NCBI GenBank assembly: GCA_964569865.1
Contig: CAZMVQ010000002.1
Location: 7,025 to 71,024 of the forward strand
Direction: 5' to 3'
DNA from: DROE01 sp964569865
Lineage (GTDB): Bacteria; Pseudomonadota; Alphaproteobacteria; Rhizobiales; Devosiaceae
Length of the DNA: 64,000 nucleotides
Below, one piece after another: positions 63,368 to 64,000 of the stretch. Position numbers and translations under genes: made by a program. Under the pieces are notes generated by a model. The model had not been told where the DNA came from and ran no database searches. It saw only the letters and a list, made by a program, of their open reading frames with translations. Numbering within the stretch: the first letter of the stretch is position 1; each line of letters begins with the position of its first letter.

Positions 63368-63803
63368 TGTCGCCTCCAGCGCTTGGAGGAGCATATGCGG
63401 CTATGACTTCTGCGCCGGTCATGTTTTTTGTCTCATTTGAAAAATTGTAATATTCTGGCTTTTCATCCATGAAATTTTGATGGGAAAATTCAAAACCAGC
63501 AGTGTCATCAAACGCTTCGGCGGACACAAAATACTCTTGGGGGCCAACAAATTTGTACCAAAGCGTTGAACCGCATTTAGAACAAAAATGCCGTTCAGCC
63601 CACTCCGAAGACTTGTAAATTGCGACCGCTGCGTCATTCTCAATTTTGATGGTGTTTGCGCACCCAATCGACAAAAATGGTCCAGCAGTCCAGCGGCGGC
63701 ACATATCACAATGACACGCGCCCACACGACGATTTTCCGGCGTCGCTGTAAACTTCACCGCGCCACAAAGGCAACCGCCAGTTAATTTTATTGCTTGTCC
63801 CAT
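63360..63803 (-). CDS. GFA-family zinc protein inserted in the nuo operon
   Basis: 147 residues from ATG 63803, which has GAGAGG nine bases upstream; an ATG at 63833 overlaps the nuoC end. Zinc-ligand pairs GGCLCGAVKF, ACHCDMCRRW and FCSKCGSTLWYK define the GFA (glutathione-dependent formaldehyde-activating enzyme, CENP-V) fold, whose founding member was proposed to form S-hydroxymethylglutathione. Most members have no proven reaction. It begins 16 bases after nuoC and its stop overlaps the nuoD start, so it is cotranslated with complex I. The role there is unknown. Confidence 0.9.
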   Translation of the reverse strand: MGQAIKLTGGCLCGAVKFTATPENRRVGACHCDMCRRWTAGPFLSIGCANTIKIENDAAVAIYKSSEWAERHFCSKCGSTLWYKFVGPQEYFVSAEAFDDTAGFEFSHQNFMDEKPEYYNFSNETKNMTGAEVIAAYAPPSAGGDNV

Positions 63804-63819
63804 ATCGCTTGCCCTCTCA

Positions 63820-64000
63820 TCATGCTTTTTCATCTCCCGGAAGCACATAGTCTGTGCCCTCCCAAGGTGAAAGATAATCAAATGTGCGAAATTCCTGAGC
63901 CAGTTTAACCGGCTCATAAACTACTTTTCCACGCTCTTCATCATAGCGAAGTTCCACATAGCCGGTGGTGGGAAAATCCTTGCGCAGCGGATAGCCGTCA
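63820..64000 (-). CDS. nuoC: NADH-quinone oxidoreductase subunit C, 3' end
   Basis: The last 59 codons are present; the gene continues past the right edge. The segment DGYPLRKDFPTTGYVELRYD is the conserved end of the 30-kDa subunit domain, followed by YEPVKLAQEFRTFDYLSPWE. It is not fused to nuoD, unlike in enterobacteria. nuoA and nuoB are expected further right. Confidence 0.95.
   Translation of the reverse strand, partial: DGYPLRKDFPTTGYVELRYDEERGKVVYEPVKLAQEFRTFDYLSPWEGTDYVLPGDEKA

Noticed and set aside
1..64000. CRISPR arrays, rRNA, tRNA, prophage or insertion sequences.
   Set aside because: No regular spaced repeats, no tRNA T-loop consensus in the spacers, and no integrase, transposase or phage structural genes were found.

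Overview
The window reads as one 64 kb scaffold piece from an alphaproteobacterium, most likely of the order Hyphomicrobiales (Rhizobiales). The evidence is gene order (ppiD-trpEGDC-moaC-moeA-lexA; comEC-gltX-gltA-lpxB-lpxA-fabZ-lpxD-bamA-rseP-cdsA-uppS-frr-pyrH-tsf-rpsB; dnaE-lolD-lolC-proS; DUF1467-rnj-birA-nuoNMLKJIHGFEDC), a short ProS without the inserted editing domain, DUF4169 and DUF1467 proteins, and LexA boxes of the alphaproteobacterial GTTC-N7-GTTC type. Base composition is AT-leaning for the order. Seven runs of exactly 100 N, two of them between exact 55-bp duplicated contig ends, suggest a short-read draft assembly, possibly metagenomic.

Layout. 1-4 kb: the first codons of clpP leaving to the left, then an accessory stretch with a cytochrome P450, a serine hydrolase and a Tat-exported amine oxidase whose FAD-domain halves are in swapped order. 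4-10 kb: eno, a DeoR-type regulator, DUF4169, pyrG, secG and tpiA, all on the minus strand. 10-18.7 kb: plus-strand ppiD-trpE-trpG-trpD-trpC-moaC-moeA, then lexA behind two SOS boxes. 18.7-26.2 kb: a gap-containing spacer, a CoA transferase, comEC (minus), then gltX and gltA (plus). 26.2-39.3 kb: one long minus-strand run of lipid A, outer-membrane biogenesis, phospholipid and translation genes ending at the rpsB promoter. 39.5-46.8 kb: dnaE, an SOS-controlled 32-residue membrane peptide gene, lolD, lolC and proS. 46.8-47.2 kb: a plus-strand unit with a strong terminator and no assigned gene. 47.2-64 kb: DUF1467, RNase J, biotin ligase and a respiratory complex I operon (nuoN back to nuoC, running off the right edge), with a GFA-family gene inserted between nuoC and nuoD.

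Function. Most of the window is core housekeeping: tryptophan synthesis, molybdenum cofactor, glycolysis and TCA entry, lipid A and BAM/Lol envelope assembly, translation factors, replication and complex I. The less ordinary parts are (a) the permuted amine oxidase at 2750-3973; (b) the LexA-box promoter and 32-residue single-span membrane peptide at 43099-43283, which resembles the layout of Caulobacter SidA-type SOS division inhibitors; (c) the orphan transcription unit near 47 kb; (d) the GFA gene coupled into the nuo operon; (e) an S2 protein with a helix-hairpin-helix tail; and (f) the absence of lpxI between lpxA and lpxB.

No tRNA, rRNA, CRISPR array, insertion sequence or prophage was seen.
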